Shown one piece after another: positions 1 to 5,911 of a stretch of 8,253 nucleotides of DNA. This DNA comes from Crocinitomicaceae bacterium. Its GTDB lineage: Bacteria > Bacteroidota > Bacteroidia > Flavobacteriales_D > Crocinitomicaceae. Positions within the stretch are counted from its first letter, which is position 1. Each line of letters opens with the position of its first letter. The DNA lies in NCBI GenBank assembly GCA_011522905.1, contig WTIB01000288.1:1-8253 (forward strand). The letters are read 5' to 3'. The position numbers and the translations under genes were made by a program. Below the pieces are notes generated by a model that saw nothing but the letters and a program-made list of their open reading frames with translations, was not told the origin of the DNA and searched no databases.

Positions 1-54
1 CTGCGACCTCCTGCTCCCAAAGCAGGCGCGATAACCGGGCTACGCTACACCCCG
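1..54 (-). tRNA. tRNA-Pro (anticodon UGG), 3' part cut by the window edge
   Basis: Read on the minus strand, the 5' acceptor strand CGGGGTG begins at base 54, followed by a D arm (GCG...CGC around AGCCCGGTTA). The anticodon stem is CCTGC/GCAGG, closing the seven-base loop TTTGGGA. Anticodon TGG decodes proline CCN codons. The variable region AGGTC and the first bases of the T stem are present, but the rest of the T arm and the 3' acceptor strand lie beyond the left edge. The CGGGGTGTAGC start is typical of bacterial proline tRNAs. It lies 75 bases downstream of tRNA-Ser and has its own promoter-like elements, so it may be transcribed independently. Confidence 0.95.
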
Positions 55-68
55 AACGGTTATCCAGT

Positions 69-85
69 TTTCCAATAATTGGAAA
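69..85. repeat. Perfect short inverted repeat in the tRNA-Pro leader
   Basis: The sequence tttccaataattggaaa is a perfect dyad with two 8-base arms around one central base. It lies just after the inferred transcription start of tRNA-Pro and ends 14 bases before the mature 5' end. It could be a leader hairpin, a processing cue or a protein-binding site. It is AT-rich and short, so chance is also possible. Confidence 0.55.
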
Positions 86-92
86 GTGCGTG

Positions 93-123
93 CAAAAGTA
101 ATCAATTTTCTTGCTTTTGCAAT
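93..123 (-). promoter_or_regulatory. Bacteroidota-type promoter of tRNA-Pro
   Basis: On the minus strand, TACTTTTG (bases 100 to 93) fits the Bacteroidota -7 consensus TAnnTTTG exactly. The element ATTG (bases 123 to 120) resembles the -33 TTTG box, and the spacer is exactly 19 bases, as expected for the primary sigma factor of this phylum. Transcription would start near base 87, about 33 bases before the mature tRNA. The motifs are seen directly; promoter activity is inferred. Confidence 0.7.
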
Positions 124-129
124 AACTCG

Positions 130-217
130 CGGAGAGACGGGGATTCGAACCCCGGGTACCCGGTTAGGGTACGCTTGTTTAGCAAACAAGTCCTTTCGGC
201 CACTCAGGCACCTCTCC
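130..217 (-). tRNA. tRNA-Ser (anticodon GCU)
   Basis: The complete tRNA is read on the minus strand. The 5' acceptor strand GGAGAGG pairs with TCTCTCC near the 3' end, with one G-U pair, followed by discriminator G at base 130. The anticodon stem CTTGT/ACAAG closes the loop TTGCTAA, so the anticodon is GCT, decoding serine AGC and AGU. A long variable arm with a perfect 6-bp stem (GTACCC/GGGTAC, loop TAACC) marks a class II tRNA, and the T arm is CGGGG-TTCGAAT-CCCCG. No CCA follows the discriminator (the next bases read CGA), so the tail must be added enzymatically. It lies between purM and tRNA-Pro on the same strand. Confidence 0.97.
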
Positions 218-237
218 AATGTTCAATGAACGGAGGG

Positions 238-268
238 CAAAAATAATGATTCTAATGCTTAGAATAAA
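238..268 (-). promoter_or_regulatory. Bacteroidota-type promoter of tRNA-Ser
   Basis: On the minus strand, TATTTTTG (bases 245 to 238) matches the -7 consensus TAnnTTTG exactly. Nineteen bases upstream is TTTA (268 to 265), three of four bases matching the -33 TTTG box. The start of transcription would fall near base 232, about 15 bases before the mature tRNA. The spacer holds almost all of a perfect 17-base dyad (249-265). Confidence 0.65.
249..265. repeat. Perfect inverted repeat within the tRNA-Ser promoter spacer
   Basis: The sequence attctaatgcttagaat has two perfect 7-base arms (attctaa/ttagaat) around tgc. It lies between purM and tRNA-Ser and fills most of the spacer between the proposed -33 and -7 boxes. 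A dyad there could be an operator or local structure. It is not a classical terminator for purM, because the T-run comes before it rather than after. Confidence 0.5.
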
Positions 269-286
269 AAAAAAACGAAAATTTTC
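266..286 (-). terminator. purM: Possible weak terminator of purM (ten-base T-run)
   Basis: On the minus strand the purM stop codon is followed by the self-complementary GAAAATTTTC (286 to 277), one base, and an uninterrupted run of ten T residues (275 to 266). The T-run is what intrinsic termination needs, but the dyad has no loop and is weak, so this is a tentative call. It abuts the upstream end of the tRNA-Ser promoter. Confidence 0.35.
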
Positions 287-1455
287 TAGTGGTAGATGTA
301 TTTCCCTTTTTCTCCATCGATGGTGACCTGTGCTCGGTCTGCAGATTCTACTCTTCCGATGATTTGGGCATCGACTCCAAAACTCTTTGAAATTGCAATT
401 ATTTCTTCGGCAAATTCAGCAGGTAAATAAAGCTCCATTCGATGTCCCATATTAAATACCTTGTACATCTCCTGCCAATCTGTTTGTGACTCTTTTTGTA
501 TCATCTCAAATAGCGGAGGAATAGGAAATAATTGGTCTTTTATGATGTGGAGATTTTTTACAAAGTGCAAAATTTTGGTTTGTGCACCACCTGAGCAATG
601 GACCATTCCATGTATCTTTCCCTGACATTTTTCCAAAATGGATTTGATGATAGGGGCGTAAGTTCGGGTAGGGGAAAGGACCAGCTTTCCCGCATCCAAT
701 GGACAATTTTCGATAATATCGGTAAGCGTTTTTGATCCACTATACACCAAGTCTTCTGGAACCTGAGGGTCAAAGCTTTCAGGAAACTCTGAGGCCAAAG
801 ATTTGTGAAAAACATCGTGTCTTGCACTTGTCAATCCATTGCTTCCCATCCCACCATTGTATTCGGATTCGTAGGTGGCTTGACCATAAGAGGATAATCC
901 AACAATTACATCTCCTGACTTGATATTATCATTAGAGATGACATCACTTCTCTTCATACGGGCAATTACCGTAGAGTCCACAATAATGGTTCGGACCAAA
1001 TCACCTACATCCGCTGTTTCTCCACCAGTAGAATGTATTTCAATGCCATGACTTCTTAAGTCTTCCAACAATTCCTCGGTTCCATTAATGATTTGTGAAA
1101 GCACCTCTCCTGTGATGAGGTTTTTATTTCTTCCAATGGTTGAGGAAAGTAAAATCGGACCTGTTGCCCCGACGCACAACAAATCATCAATATTCATGAT
1201 CAACGCATCCTGAGCAATCCCTTTCCAAACACGGATGTCACCAGTTTTTTTCCAATACATGTAGGCAAGAGAAGATTTGGTGCCCGCACCATCCGCGTGC
1301 ATGATACAGCAATAGTCCTCATCTCCTGTAAGGTAATCGGGAACAATTTTGCAAAATGCTTGAGGAAATAATCCCTTGTCTACTTTTTTGATGGCCTTGT
1401 GCACGTCTTCTTTTCCTGCAGAAACGCCTCTTGATTGGTATCGATTGTCTGACAT
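286..1455 (-). CDS. purM: Phosphoribosylformylglycinamidine cyclo-ligase (AIR synthase)
   Basis: This 389-residue cytoplasmic enzyme makes 5-aminoimidazole ribonucleotide from formylglycinamidine ribonucleotide and ATP, the fifth step of de novo purine synthesis. Signatures in PurM order are DGAGTKSSLA (55-64), MNIDDLLCVGA (87-97), GGETADVGD (144-152), GSNGLTSAR (204-212), SPTRTY (261-266), SGGAQTKI (288-295) and EMYKVFNMG (329-337). These align with E. coli motifs recalled as DGVGTKLRLA, VNDLV, GGETAEM, HSNGYSLVR, SPTRIY, TGGGF and EMYRTFNCG. It is longer than the roughly 345-residue enterobacterial enzyme; Bacteroidota PurM proteins are generally near 390. The ATG has an A-rich upstream stretch and a TAACTTTG box 17 bases before it. 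The upstream peptidase gene ends 65 bases before the start. No other purine gene is visible. The function is secure; the exact start is likely. Confidence 0.95.
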   Translation of the reverse strand: MSDNRYQSRGVSAGKEDVHKAIKKVDKGLFPQAFCKIVPDYLTGDEDYCCIMHADGAGTKSSLAYMYWKKTGDIRVWKGIAQDALIMNIDDLLCVGATGPILLSSTIGRNKNLITGEVLSQIINGTEELLEDLRSHGIEIHSTGGETADVGDLVRTIIVDSTVIARMKRSDVISNDNIKSGDVIVGLSSYGQATYESEYNGGMGSNGLTSARHDVFHKSLASEFPESFDPQVPEDLVYSGSKTLTDIIENCPLDAGKLVLSPTRTYAPIIKSILEKCQGKIHGMVHCSGGAQTKILHFVKNLHIIKDQLFPIPPLFEMIQKESQTDWQEMYKVFNMGHRMELYLPAEFAEEIIAISKSFGVDAQIIGRVESADRAQVTIDGEKGKYIYH

Positions 1456-1472
1456 ATTTTGACTTGTGACGA

Positions 1473-1480
1473 CAAAGTTA
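1473..1480 (-). promoter_or_regulatory. purM: -7 promoter element of purM
   Basis: TAACTTTG on the minus strand (1480 to 1473) is an exact TAnnTTTG match in the 65-base gap between the M1 peptidase stop and the purM start. Transcription would begin near base 1467, leaving a leader of about 12 bases. No TTTG-like -33 box sits at 19 bases, so the promoter may be weak. It suggests purM is transcribed separately from the genes upstream. Confidence 0.5.
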
Positions 1481-1520
1481 GAAAATTGAATGGTCTTGGT
1501 GCTTTTGAGGCTTATAAAAG

Positions 1521-3089
1521 TTATTTCACCTCCTCGTAAAGAAGCTGAACTTCTGGATCAATCTCTATCCTTTCAATCTGCTCCTTGTACATCTTTTTAA
1601 ATCTTGTTTGATGGTCGTTGATTTCTATCAATTCGTTGAGGCGGGTCCCATTATCAAAGTATATGCGTATCGGAAGCTTAATGTCAAAAGGAAGATCTCT
1701 TTGGCTGATACTCATGGCGAGGCTATTTTCGTGAACTTCCGATTCAATATTTAATTTTGGATGTCCTCGATGAAAGAGCCATTGGTCAAAAAACCATTGC
1801 AGGTCTTTACCAGAAACTTGTTCGGCAACTTTCTGAAAATCTTTGGTGTCGGCATTGGATAGTCTATATTTTTGGTAGTATTTACGAATGGTTTGATGAA
1901 AGTATTCATCTCCAAGCTCGTTTCTAAGCATATGCAGTACCCAACCACCCTTTTGATAGCTATTCGGGTTCAATAAGTCCATCAAGCTATTGTAGGCTGT
2001 ATCAACGACAGGACTTTTGTAGCGTTTCTCAAAGGCAATAATCGTTTTTCGTTCTTTTTTGAGTCGATCGCGAAATGCAGACACACCTTTGGTTTGTTCA
2101 AAATAGACATTAGTAAGATAAGTAGCAAAGCCTTCACTGAGCCATAGATGGCACCAATCTTTTTCAGTAGCCGAGTTACCAAACCATTGATGTACAATTT
2201 CATGGGCGATTAATGCTTCAGAAGCTCTTGTACCATCAAGAGCGTCTTCATCATAAAAAATGCAAGCGGCATTTTCCATCCCACCAAACCTGGTGGTAGA
2301 TTGGACATTGTCCAGTTTTTCGTATTCGTATGGGGCAATATAATTTATGTAGAATTCCAAAATGGAAGGGGCAAGTGCAAGGTCATGTAATGCCTCTTTT
2401 TTGTGCTTCGGATAGACACAACTGTTCACTTTTTTTCCGTCAATAATCCCGGATTCTTCAATGTGCATATCTGCAACTCCAATCACCATCACCTTTGTGG
2501 GTAAGGAAATGCTTGAGCTATAATGATAAGTTTTATTAGTCTTGCTTTTTTTGATAGACATGCGCTGTCCATTGGCCACTACTTCATAATGTTTGGGGGC
2601 ATGAACAATGAATTCTACTGTAGCCTTATCTGATAAATGGTCATTACAGGCGAACCAATTCTGTGCTCGATTGGGCCAATTGTCTCCAAAAAATGTCCTG
2701 GAGCCGTATTTATTTTTTCCAATAATTAATCCATCCTTTGGGATGCCTTTAAATGAGAGCTTAAGACTTTGTTCTTTGGATTGGGAGCCATCTGATGTGA
2801 CGTAAATGCTGTCATTTTGATGATTAAAGGTGGCTTTCTGACCATTTAGCTGAAGGGATTCAATCTGCATGCCCTTGTGAGAACGGTCATAAGAAGCAAG
2901 ATTTAATATAATGGGTTTGTTTGTGTCCACATGAGCAAACTCAATAAGCTCATCCACTTTAATCTCATCCGTTTCATCGGAAACAAAGATTTCTATGCGA
3001 TAATGCTTAACATCCAGTTGTGGAATCTGAGAAAAGCTCAGAAAAGTCTCTATAACAAAACAAAAGAGAATGATTCTTTGAGGTTTCAT
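1521..3089 (-). CDS. M1 family zinc metallopeptidase (aminopeptidase N-like), exported
   Basis: This 522-residue protein should hydrolyse N-terminal amino acids from peptides outside the cytoplasm. The gluzincin motif HEIVH (296-300) with E319 in WLSEGFATY gives the zinc ligands H296, H300 and E319 in the M1 spacing HEXXH-X18-E, with E297 as catalytic base. The M1 exopeptidase motif FGGMENA is at 268-274, and Y378 in NSYQKGGWVLHML is probably the transition-state tyrosine. Residues 1-20 look like a signal peptide (basic start, hydrophobic core, SFS before Q21), without a lipobox cysteine. Residues 25-210 form the N-terminal beta domain. Only about 80 residues follow the catalytic domain (440-522), so it lacks the large helical C-terminal domain of E. 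coli PepN (about 870 residues). No type IX sorting domain is visible. It starts 9 bases after the DjlA-like gene and is probably co-transcribed with it. Substrate preference is unknown. Confidence 0.93.
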   Translation of the reverse strand: MKPQRIILFCFVIETFLSFSQIPQLDVKHYRIEIFVSDETDEIKVDELIEFAHVDTNKPIILNLASYDRSHKGMQIESLQLNGQKATFNHQNDSIYVTSDGSQSKEQSLKLSFKGIPKDGLIIGKNKYGSRTFFGDNWPNRAQNWFACNDHLSDKATVEFIVHAPKHYEVVANGQRMSIKKSKTNKTYHYSSSISLPTKVMVIGVADMHIEESGIIDGKKVNSCVYPKHKKEALHDLALAPSILEFYINYIAPYEYEKLDNVQSTTRFGGMENAACIFYDEDALDGTRASEALIAHEIVHQWFGNSATEKDWCHLWLSEGFATYLTNVYFEQTKGVSAFRDRLKKERKTIIAFEKRYKSPVVDTAYNSLMDLLNPNSYQKGGWVLHMLRNELGDEYFHQTIRKYYQKYRLSNADTKDFQKVAEQVSGKDLQWFFDQWLFHRGHPKLNIESEVHENSLAMSISQRDLPFDIKLPIRIYFDNGTRLNELIEINDHQTRFKKMYKEQIERIEIDPEVQLLYEEVK

Positions 3090-3098
3090 ATGGTAAAT

Positions 3099-3842
3099 TT
3101 ACTTGAATCCTCTTTTCTTTTTGATGTTTTCGTATGCTTCTTGAATTTTCATGAATTTCTCTTGAGCTCCTTTTTGGTATTCTTCTCCCATTGATGCTAC
3201 TTTATCGGGGTGATGAGCAATGGCCATTTTTCGATAAGCTTTCTTTACCTCATCATCCGTAGCTGAGGCATCCACACCCAATATTTTGTAATCCGAATGA
3301 ACATCGCGATAAAACATGTTCTTCAAACTCTCAAAGTCTTTTTGTGAAACACCGAGCTTTTGAGCAATGCTCTGAATGACCCTCATTTCACTCTCTGCCA
3401 CATCTCCATCGGCCTTCGCAATTCCAAACATATAATGCACAAACTGAACGCGAACTTCCGCAGGCATTTTGGTTCGAATATCATTACAAATGCGATCAAT
3501 AGGGATCTCTTTGGCATCCAAAAATCGTTTTAATACCTGAAGGTGTTCTCTATTGAATTGATTTCCAAATTGTTGTGAAAAGAAATTCTTAACGTAGTCA
3601 AGTTCTGCTTTTAATACCTTTCCATCGGCTTTCATGACGGCAGCAGAAAGGGCCATCAGCATTGTAGCAACATTGGACATCGATGCCCTTTGCTGATAAA
3701 ATTCAAAAAAATCTTGACTCGACCTTCGTCGACCTCCTCTGCTTACATTGCCCTCAAATAATGAGGCTACTAAAAAAGCCAAAATGGCCAATCCAATTCT
3801 TTTGGTAGCGAAATAAACGAGAATTGCAATGACCCATTTCAT
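3099..3842 (-). CDS. djlA: Membrane-anchored TerB/J-domain co-chaperone, DjlA-like
   Basis: The 247-residue architecture matches E. coli DjlA (271 residues). It has an N-terminal transmembrane helix (about 3-28) and a short basic linker (GGRRRSS, 36-42). A helical TerB-like domain (about 55-175) carries two similar acidic motifs, KADGKV (71-76) and KADGDV (144-149). A C-terminal J domain (about 184-244) contains the HPD tripeptide at 211-213 in AHHPDKV. The HPD loop stimulates the ATPase of an Hsp70 such as DnaK; the TerB part is often linked to envelope or metal stress, but its partner cannot be read here. By analogy the bulk of the protein faces the cytoplasm. It follows htpG after a terminator and precedes the M1 peptidase by 9 bases. 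It could equally be annotated as a TerB-family DnaJ-domain protein; orthology to djlA is inferred from architecture. Confidence 0.88.
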   Translation of the reverse strand: MKWVIAILVYFATKRIGLAILAFLVASLFEGNVSRGGRRRSSQDFFEFYQQRASMSNVATMLMALSAAVMKADGKVLKAELDYVKNFFSQQFGNQFNREHLQVLKRFLDAKEIPIDRICNDIRTKMPAEVRVQFVHYMFGIAKADGDVAESEMRVIQSIAQKLGVSQKDFESLKNMFYRDVHSDYKILGVDASATDDEVKKAYRKMAIAHHPDKVASMGEEYQKGAQEKFMKIQEAYENIKKKRGFK

Positions 3843-3861
3843 AAAGAGGATTTTGATTTAA

Positions 3862-3887
3862 GTAAAACAGGGGCCGAAGCCCCTGTT
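3862..3887 (-). terminator. htpG: Intrinsic terminator of htpG (UUCG tetraloop)
   Basis: On the minus strand, 6 bases after the htpG stop codon, AACAGGGGC pairs perfectly with GCCCCTGTT (9 bp, arms 3887-3879 and 3874-3866) around a TTCG loop closed by C-G, a very stable tetraloop. The strand then reads TTTTACTT, counting the last two arm bases, a short T-tract. It lies in the 51-base gap before the DjlA-like gene, so it should end or attenuate htpG transcripts and lower read-through. Confidence 0.85.
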
Positions 3888-3893
3888 ACAAAT

Positions 3894-5783
3894 TTAAGCG
3901 ATTTGCTCAATATTACGTTCTATAAAGCTATTCAAGGCTTCACCTTTAAGCATGCCCTGACCTAAGAGTGCAAGATCTGTAAGCTGTTTAACCATTGCTT
4001 TTTGATCTTTGTCTTTTTTCTCAAGCAAGCTGCCAATTTTTGGGTGATTCGCATTAACAACTACATGGTGCATTTCTGGAAATGCGCCATACATTCCACC
4101 CCCACCTACACGCTGCTGCTCCATCATTCTTCTCATGAACTCAGGCTGAGTTACAATAATGGGGGCTTCATCCTCAGACATAGACTCGAACTGAACCATG
4201 AACTTCTCTTTATTGAGTGTTTCTTCAAAAATAGGCTTTAGCTTTTCCTCGTCTTCTTTGGAAAGCTTTGATGGGATGTCTTCATCTTTCTTAATCAGCT
4301 TATCCAAAGAGTCTGAATCAACTCTTGTAAATGAAACATTTTCGAATGTAGTTTCAAGCTTTTGCAACCAATGTGACATCAGTGGTCCGTCTAAGTGAAG
4401 TACGTCATATCCTCGGTCTTTTGCTTTTTTGACAAAGGAATATTGCTCTTCTTCATTGCTTGTATATAAACAAACTACTTTACCGTCTTTATCGGTTTGT
4501 AAGGCTTTCACTTTTTCTTTGTACTCTTCGATGGTAAAGAAATCTCCCTCAGTATTTTTTAGTAAGGCAAAATCTTTTGCTTTACCGGCAAATTTTTCAT
4601 CTGAAAGCATTCCGTACTGAACAAAAATTTGAAGATCATTCCACTTTTCTTCGAAATCTTTACGTTCTTTTTTGAACATCCCAGAAAGCTTATCGGCCAC
4701 TTTTTTGGTGATGTGAGAAGAAATCTTCTTTACATTTCCATCACTTTGCAAGTAAGACCTTGAAACATTCAGTGGAATATCTGGAGAATCAATTACCCCG
4801 TGCAGTAGTGTCAAAAATTCAGGAACAATTTCTTCAACGTTATCGGTAATAAAAACCTGATTTGAATACAAGTTGATCTTGTTTTTTTGGATTTCCACAT
4901 TCTCTTTGATCTTTGGAAAATAGAGAATACCCGTTAGATTAAATGGATAATCAACGTTGAGATGAATATGAAAAAGCGGTTGATCAAATGTCATAGGATA
5001 GAGCTCTCTATAAAAAGAAGAGTAGTCTTCATCCTTTAAATCTTTTGGTTTTTTAGTCCAAGCTGGAGCTGTATTGTTAATATAGTTAGGAACATCTACA
5101 GCAACTCTTTTTACTTTTCCGTCTTCATCTTTTTCTCCTTCTGGAGAATCAATATATTCTGTTTTTGTTCCAAATAAAATGGAAACAGGTAAAAATTTGC
5201 AGTACTTGTTTAAAATACCTTCAATACGTTCCTTTTCCAAAAACTCTTTTGAATCTTTGGTAATGTGAAGTACGATTTCAGTTCCTCTTTCAGCTTTGTC
5301 AATTTCAGTAATGGTAAATTCTGGATCTCCATTGGATTCCCACTGAACCGCTTTTGCACCTTTAGTATGTGATAAGGTTTTGATTTGAACTTTATCCGCA
5401 ACCATAAAGGCTGAATAGAATCCCAAACCAAAGTGCCCAATGATTTGCTCAGCGCCTTCTTTACCTTCATATTTTTTTACAAATTCTTCAGCACCTGAAA
5501 ATGCAATTTGGTTGATATATTTATCAATTTCATCCGCAGTCATTCCAATACCGTTGTCCTTAATGGTAATGGTCTTTTTCTTTTTGTCAAGAATCACCTC
5601 AACCTGAAGGTCTCCGACTTCTCCTTTAAATTCACCATTTGAAGAGAAGAACTTCAACTTTTGTGATGCATCAACGGCATTTGAAACCAGCTCACGAAGA
5701 AAAATTTCGTGATCAGAGTATAGAAACTTTTTGATAATCGGAAAGATGTTTTCCGTTTGTACATTAATATTTCCAGTTTTCAT
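3894..5783 (-). CDS. htpG: Molecular chaperone HtpG (bacterial Hsp90)
   Basis: This 629-residue cytosolic ATP-dependent chaperone acts as a dimer on late folding intermediates, usually with DnaK. The N-terminal GHKL ATPase domain has E31 and N35 in ELVSNAVDAS, DNGIGM (76-81), the lid glycine motif GHFGLGFYS (116-124) and RGTEI (166-170). The middle domain holds SNQVFITDN (307-315) and LNVSRSYLQ (338-346), whose R342 matches the ATP-sensing arginine of other Hsp90s. The C-terminal dimerisation domain runs from about 500 and includes FMRRMMEQQ followed by a glycine-rich and histidine-containing stretch, GGGGMYGAF and MHHVV (560-575), resembling other Bacteroidota HtpG. The length is normal for the family, and no key residue is missing. 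The ATG start gives the expected N-terminus with the ENIFPIIKKFLYSDHEIFL block. It is divergent from the membrane protein gene and ends in a strong terminator. No CIRCE element is visible. Confidence 0.98.
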   Translation of the reverse strand: MKTGNINVQTENIFPIIKKFLYSDHEIFLRELVSNAVDASQKLKFFSSNGEFKGEVGDLQVEVILDKKKKTITIKDNGIGMTADEIDKYINQIAFSGAEEFVKKYEGKEGAEQIIGHFGLGFYSAFMVADKVQIKTLSHTKGAKAVQWESNGDPEFTITEIDKAERGTEIVLHITKDSKEFLEKERIEGILNKYCKFLPVSILFGTKTEYIDSPEGEKDEDGKVKRVAVDVPNYINNTAPAWTKKPKDLKDEDYSSFYRELYPMTFDQPLFHIHLNVDYPFNLTGILYFPKIKENVEIQKNKINLYSNQVFITDNVEEIVPEFLTLLHGVIDSPDIPLNVSRSYLQSDGNVKKISSHITKKVADKLSGMFKKERKDFEEKWNDLQIFVQYGMLSDEKFAGKAKDFALLKNTEGDFFTIEEYKEKVKALQTDKDGKVVCLYTSNEEEQYSFVKKAKDRGYDVLHLDGPLMSHWLQKLETTFENVSFTRVDSDSLDKLIKKDEDIPSKLSKEDEEKLKPIFEETLNKEKFMVQFESMSEDEAPIIVTQPEFMRRMMEQQRVGGGGMYGAFPEMHHVVVNANHPKIGSLLEKKDKDQKAMVKQLTDLALLGQGMLKGEALNSFIERNIEQIA

Positions 5784-5807
5784 AAATTATTTTTTTCTTT
5801 TCCGTGT

Positions 5808-5856
5808 CAAGAGTAATGCCAATCTAAAAAATATGACACTTTGTCGCAATTACAAG
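5808..5856 (-). promoter_or_regulatory. htpG: Candidate promoter elements of htpG
   Basis: Two near-consensus -7 boxes are seen on the minus strand. TATTTTTT (5833 to 5826) has one mismatch to TAnnTTTG and has CTTG (5856 to 5853) exactly 19 bases upstream as a -33-like box. TACTCTTG (5815 to 5808) also has one mismatch but no -33 box at the right spacing. The leader would be about 40 or 20 bases, ending in an A-rich stretch before the ATG. Which is used cannot be decided from sequence. Confidence 0.4.
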
Positions 5857-5860
5857 TAAT
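5849..5860. repeat. Perfect 12-base palindrome in the htpG divergent region
   Basis: The sequence attacaagtaat has perfect 5-base arms around two central bases. It overlaps the proposed -33 box of htpG and lies 52 bases before the ATG of the divergent membrane protein gene. On either side are two copies of TTTGTC (5840-5845 and 5863-5868), and the left copy forms GACA-CTT-TGTC. Position and symmetry suit a repressor or activator site, but nothing identifies a regulator. Confidence 0.4.
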
Positions 5861-5898
5861 ATTTTGTCAAATGGAGGAAATTCTGACGTCAAAACTCT

Positions 5899-5906
5899 TA
5901 TTTTTG
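5899..5906 (+). promoter_or_regulatory. -7 promoter element of the membrane protein gene
   Basis: TATTTTTG is an exact match to the Bacteroidota TAnnTTTG box. It ends 5 bases before the ATG at 5912, so the transcript would start at or within a few bases of that codon, implying a leaderless or nearly leaderless mRNA. No TTTG lies at the 19-base spacing upstream (the sequence there is GGAA), which weakens the call. Confidence 0.4.
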
Positions 5907-5911
5907 CCTAC

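Noticed and set aside
1..217. Two tRNA genes as possible integration (att) sites
   Set aside because: No integrase gene, no duplicated tRNA 3' end and no foreign-looking DNA is found beside them in this window.
1456..1520. Terminator hairpin after the M1 peptidase gene
   Set aside because: The only pairing seen is a 5-bp CTTTT/AAAAG stem with a 9-base loop and no T-run, too weak to call.
2931..3194. Plus-strand open frame of 87 codons across the M1/djlA junction
   Set aside because: It lies antisense to two well-supported genes, and its low-complexity Leu/Phe/Ser composition is what the opposite strand of Lys/Glu-rich genes gives.
5864..5911. Upstream TTG as the start of the membrane protein gene
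   Set aside because: It adds 16 polar residues before a natural membrane N-terminus and places the only exact -7 box inside the coding region. The ATG at 5912 is preferred, though not proven.
5784..5911. CIRCE (HrcA operator) in front of htpG
   Set aside because: The TTAGCACTC-N9-GAGTGCTAA pattern is absent; only shorter unrelated dyads are present.
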